This document shows, piece after piece, positions 5,612 to 7,204 of a stretch of 7,204 nt of DNA. Location of the stretch: assembly GCA_035506335.1 (NCBI GenBank), contig DATJPN010000126.1, forward strand, positions 1 through 7,204, written 5' to 3'. The notes below the pieces were generated by a model, which saw nothing but the letters and a program-made list of their open reading frames with translations, did not search any database and had not been told where the DNA came from. This DNA is from DAIDKA01 sp035506335 (GTDB lineage: Bacteria > Pseudomonadota > Gammaproteobacteria > Steroidobacterales > Steroidobacteraceae). The translations under genes and the position numbers were made by a program. The first letter of the stretch is position 1; the number at the start of each line of letters is the position of its first letter.

Positions 5612-7204
5612 TCAGGGACCGAGCCGGGCCCGCAACTGCGCCACCGCCTCCTGCGCGGCGGACCAGTCCGGCCGCAGCCGGGCCGCCCGCTCGAACTCAC
5701 GCAGCGCCGCGCGATAATCCGCCGGCGCGCCAAGCAGGGCCCGCCCCATGCTGAAGTGTCCCTCGGCCGAATCCGGGGCGAGGCGCAGCACCGTCTGCAG
5801 TTCGCGGATCGCCTCGTCGCGGCGCCCCAGCTGCAGCAGCGCCAACCCGAGGTTGTTGTGCACCGCCGGATCGTCCGGCAGGAATTGCCGGGCCGCCTCG
5901 AGGTGAGCCACGGCCTCGGCCAGTCGCCCCGGCCGGTCGGACAGCAGGGTGCCGAGGTTGTATTGCGCCGCCGCCAGAGCGGGTTGGAGCTTCACGGCGG
6001 TCTCGAAGGCGGCGATGGCCTCCGTCGTCCGGCCCGCGCTGTCCAGGTTGCCGCCGAGGTCGCTGTAAAGCATCGCGAAATCCGGCCGCAGCCGGACGGC
6101 CGCCTCGCCCTCGGCGATCGCCTCCGGCAGCCCTCCGGGCGTGGCCGCGAGCAACCGCGCGAGCCCCGCATGGGCCTCCCAGTCGCGCGGATTCAAGCGC
6201 AGTGCCCGGCGGTAGGTCGCGACGGCGTCGTCCGTCCGCCCCGGCATCTGCGCGAGTACGTGGCCGAGCTGGGTCAGGATATCGGGATTGTCCGGCTTCA
6301 GTTGCAGCGCGCCTTCAAAGGCCCGGACCGCATCGGGCCGGTGACCCGGCAGCCGGCTGAACGCGTAGCCGAGATTGATGTAGGCGTTCAGGTGATCCGG
6401 CTTCAGCGACAGCGCGGTGATGAGGTGGGCGATCGCCTCCTCCAACCCGCCGGGGCGGTCGAGGAGAACTGCACCCAGATTGGCATGGGCGAGCCAGCAG
6501 GACGGGTTCTGCGCGATGGTCCGGCGATAGAGCGTCTCGGCGTCGCGATAGTGGCCGCTCTGCCGCCAGGTCAACGCGCCCAGGCCGACCGCGAGCAGCG
6601 CCCCAAGGGCCGCGGCGGCGAGGGGCGCGCGCGCCGCGAACCACCGCCGCAGCAGCACGGTCAGCAGGGCCGCCGCCGGGATGATCAAGGCGGGAAGGGC
6701 GAGATACTGGAAGTGATCCGCCACGAACGAATAATTGAACCAGTTGAGGTTGAGGAACCCCAGCGTGGGAAACAGCGCCCCGGCGTAGATCAAGAAGGCG
6801 GCCAGGGGTCCGCGCCGGCGCCGCGCGAGCCACGCCAGCGCGACGGCGAGCGCCACGACCGCCGCGGGAAAAACATACTGCCATCCCGCGGCCGCGTTCA
6901 CCGCCCAGCGCGGCTGGATGAACATCAAATCGGCCGGCCACACCAGCGTGCGCAGATAGAAGACGACGGCGCGCCCGGCGATCAGGACGCGTTCAACCGG
7001 ACCCCAGTCGAAGCTGGCGCCGCTGGCGTGGGCGTACACCCGCTCGTACCACACCGTGAACAGACCCTGGGCGGCCCCGATCAGCATCCACGGCACCAAG
7101 GGACGCACATCCCGCCGCCACTCGACCCGGCCGTGCCGCCACCACGCGATCACCACCAGCGCGGGCGCCAGCGTGGCCGTGATCGACTTGGTCAACAGCG
7201 CGAG
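5612..7204 (-). CDS. TMTC/GT-C-like multi-pass membrane protein with C-terminal TPR repeats (5' end cut off)
   Basis: The stop is TGA at 5614-5612. The frame is open through the right edge (codons for LAL precede the in-frame TTG at 7195), so the N-terminal membrane region is missing. Counting from that TTG as residue 1, the N-terminal 210 residues hold about six or seven hydrophobic helices (about 5-19, 32-50, 69-88, 106-124, 129-149, 163-184, 190-210). Family-like segments are LLTKSITATLAP at the edge and NYSFVADHFQYL at 154-165. Residues about 216-515 form TPRs: a half repeat, then eight repeats with NLG-type helix starts at 239, 274, 309, 344, 379, 413, 448 and 482. This architecture resembles TMTC-type proteins (GT-C glycosyltransferase-like membrane domain plus TPRs). 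The human members are protein O-mannosyltransferases, but the bacterial role is unclear and the catalytic loop would lie outside the window. The TPRs presumably bind a partner or substrate on one side of the membrane. No signal for regulation is visible. Confidence 0.88.
   Translation of the reverse strand, partial: LALLTKSITATLAPALVVIAWWRHGRVEWRRDVRPLVPWMLIGAAQGLFTVWYERVYAHASGASFDWGPVERVLIAGRAVVFYLRTLVWPADLMFIQPRWAVNAAAGWQYVFPAAVVALAVALAWLARRRRGPLAAFLIYAGALFPTLGFLNLNWFNYSFVADHFQYLALPALIIPAAALLTVLLRRWFAARAPLAAAALGALLAVGLGALTWRQSGHYRDAETLYRRTIAQNPSCWLAHANLGAVLLDRPGGLEEAIAHLITALSLKPDHLNAYINLGYAFSRLPGHRPDAVRAFEGALQLKPDNPDILTQLGHVLAQMPGRTDDAVATYRRALRLNPRDWEAHAGLARLLAATPGGLPEAIAEGEAAVRLRPDFAMLYSDLGGNLDSAGRTTEAIAAFETAVKLQPALAAAQYNLGTLLSDRPGRLAEAVAHLEAARQFLPDDPAVHNNLGLALLQLGRRDEAIRELQTVLRLAPDSAEGHFSMGRALLGAPADYRAALREFERAARLRPDWSAAQEAVAQLRARLGP

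Noticed and set aside
5182..5754. 190-codon plus-strand frame spanning the end of malic enzyme and the TPR gene tail
   Set aside because: Arg/Pro-rich shadow crossing two well-supported genes in the wrong frame.
6315..6941. 208-codon minus-strand frame inside the TPR membrane protein gene
   Set aside because: It is an out-of-frame overlap of the TPR gene; its product is Arg/Gly/Pro-rich without helices or TPR pattern.
1..7204. A novel defence, mobile or biosynthetic system linking the four genes
   Set aside because: The genes are in three separately oriented units and no nuclease, integrase, toxin, biosynthetic or repeat-array component was found; nothing in the sequence ties the malic enzyme or TPR protein to the exporter.

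Overview
This is a GC-rich (by eye about 70% G+C), densely coding bacterial chromosomal segment. It holds four protein genes, two of them cut by the window edges. No RNA gene, mobile element, CRISPR array, integrase or plasmid-type gene was seen. The GC-rich codon use, the mostly missing Shine-Dalgarno sites, and a membrane-plus-TPR protein whose 35-residue repeats carry Pro-Gly turns would fit a Verrucomicrobiota (Opitutaceae-like) genome. That assignment is an inference from style, not from a marker gene.

Layout. Positions 1-3574 (minus strand) hold a two-gene operon for a heterodimeric ABC exporter. The upstream gene (1706-3574) is complete. The downstream gene (1-1709) overlaps it by 4 bp (ATGA) and runs off the left edge just after its H-loop histidine. 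The two nucleotide-binding domains show matching asymmetry: one has Asp in place of the catalytic Glu, the other a non-canonical signature motif. This is the pattern of exporters with one consensus and one degenerate ATP site. Positions 3575-3922 form a divergent intergenic region with a plausible sigma70-type promoter facing right and a GC-rich triplet of mutually pairing segments. Positions 3923-5596 (plus strand) encode a complete 557-residue malic enzyme with all catalytic and metal-binding residues recognisable. After a 15-bp gap, a convergent minus-strand gene (5612 to beyond 7204) encodes the C-terminal part of a multi-pass membrane protein followed by eight TPR repeats, of the TMTC/GT-C-like kind.

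How the genes relate. The two ABC subunits almost certainly act as one complex. The malic enzyme (malate to pyruvate, CO2 and reduced cofactor) and the TPR membrane protein have no evident functional link to the exporter or to each other. The divergent and convergent arrangement argues for three separate transcription units. I see no convincing evidence of a novel multi-gene system; the window reads as ordinary core and accessory genes. The points most worth a second look are the paired NBD asymmetry, a 12-codon upstream ORF whose stop overlaps the malic enzyme start, and the PG-turn TPR array.
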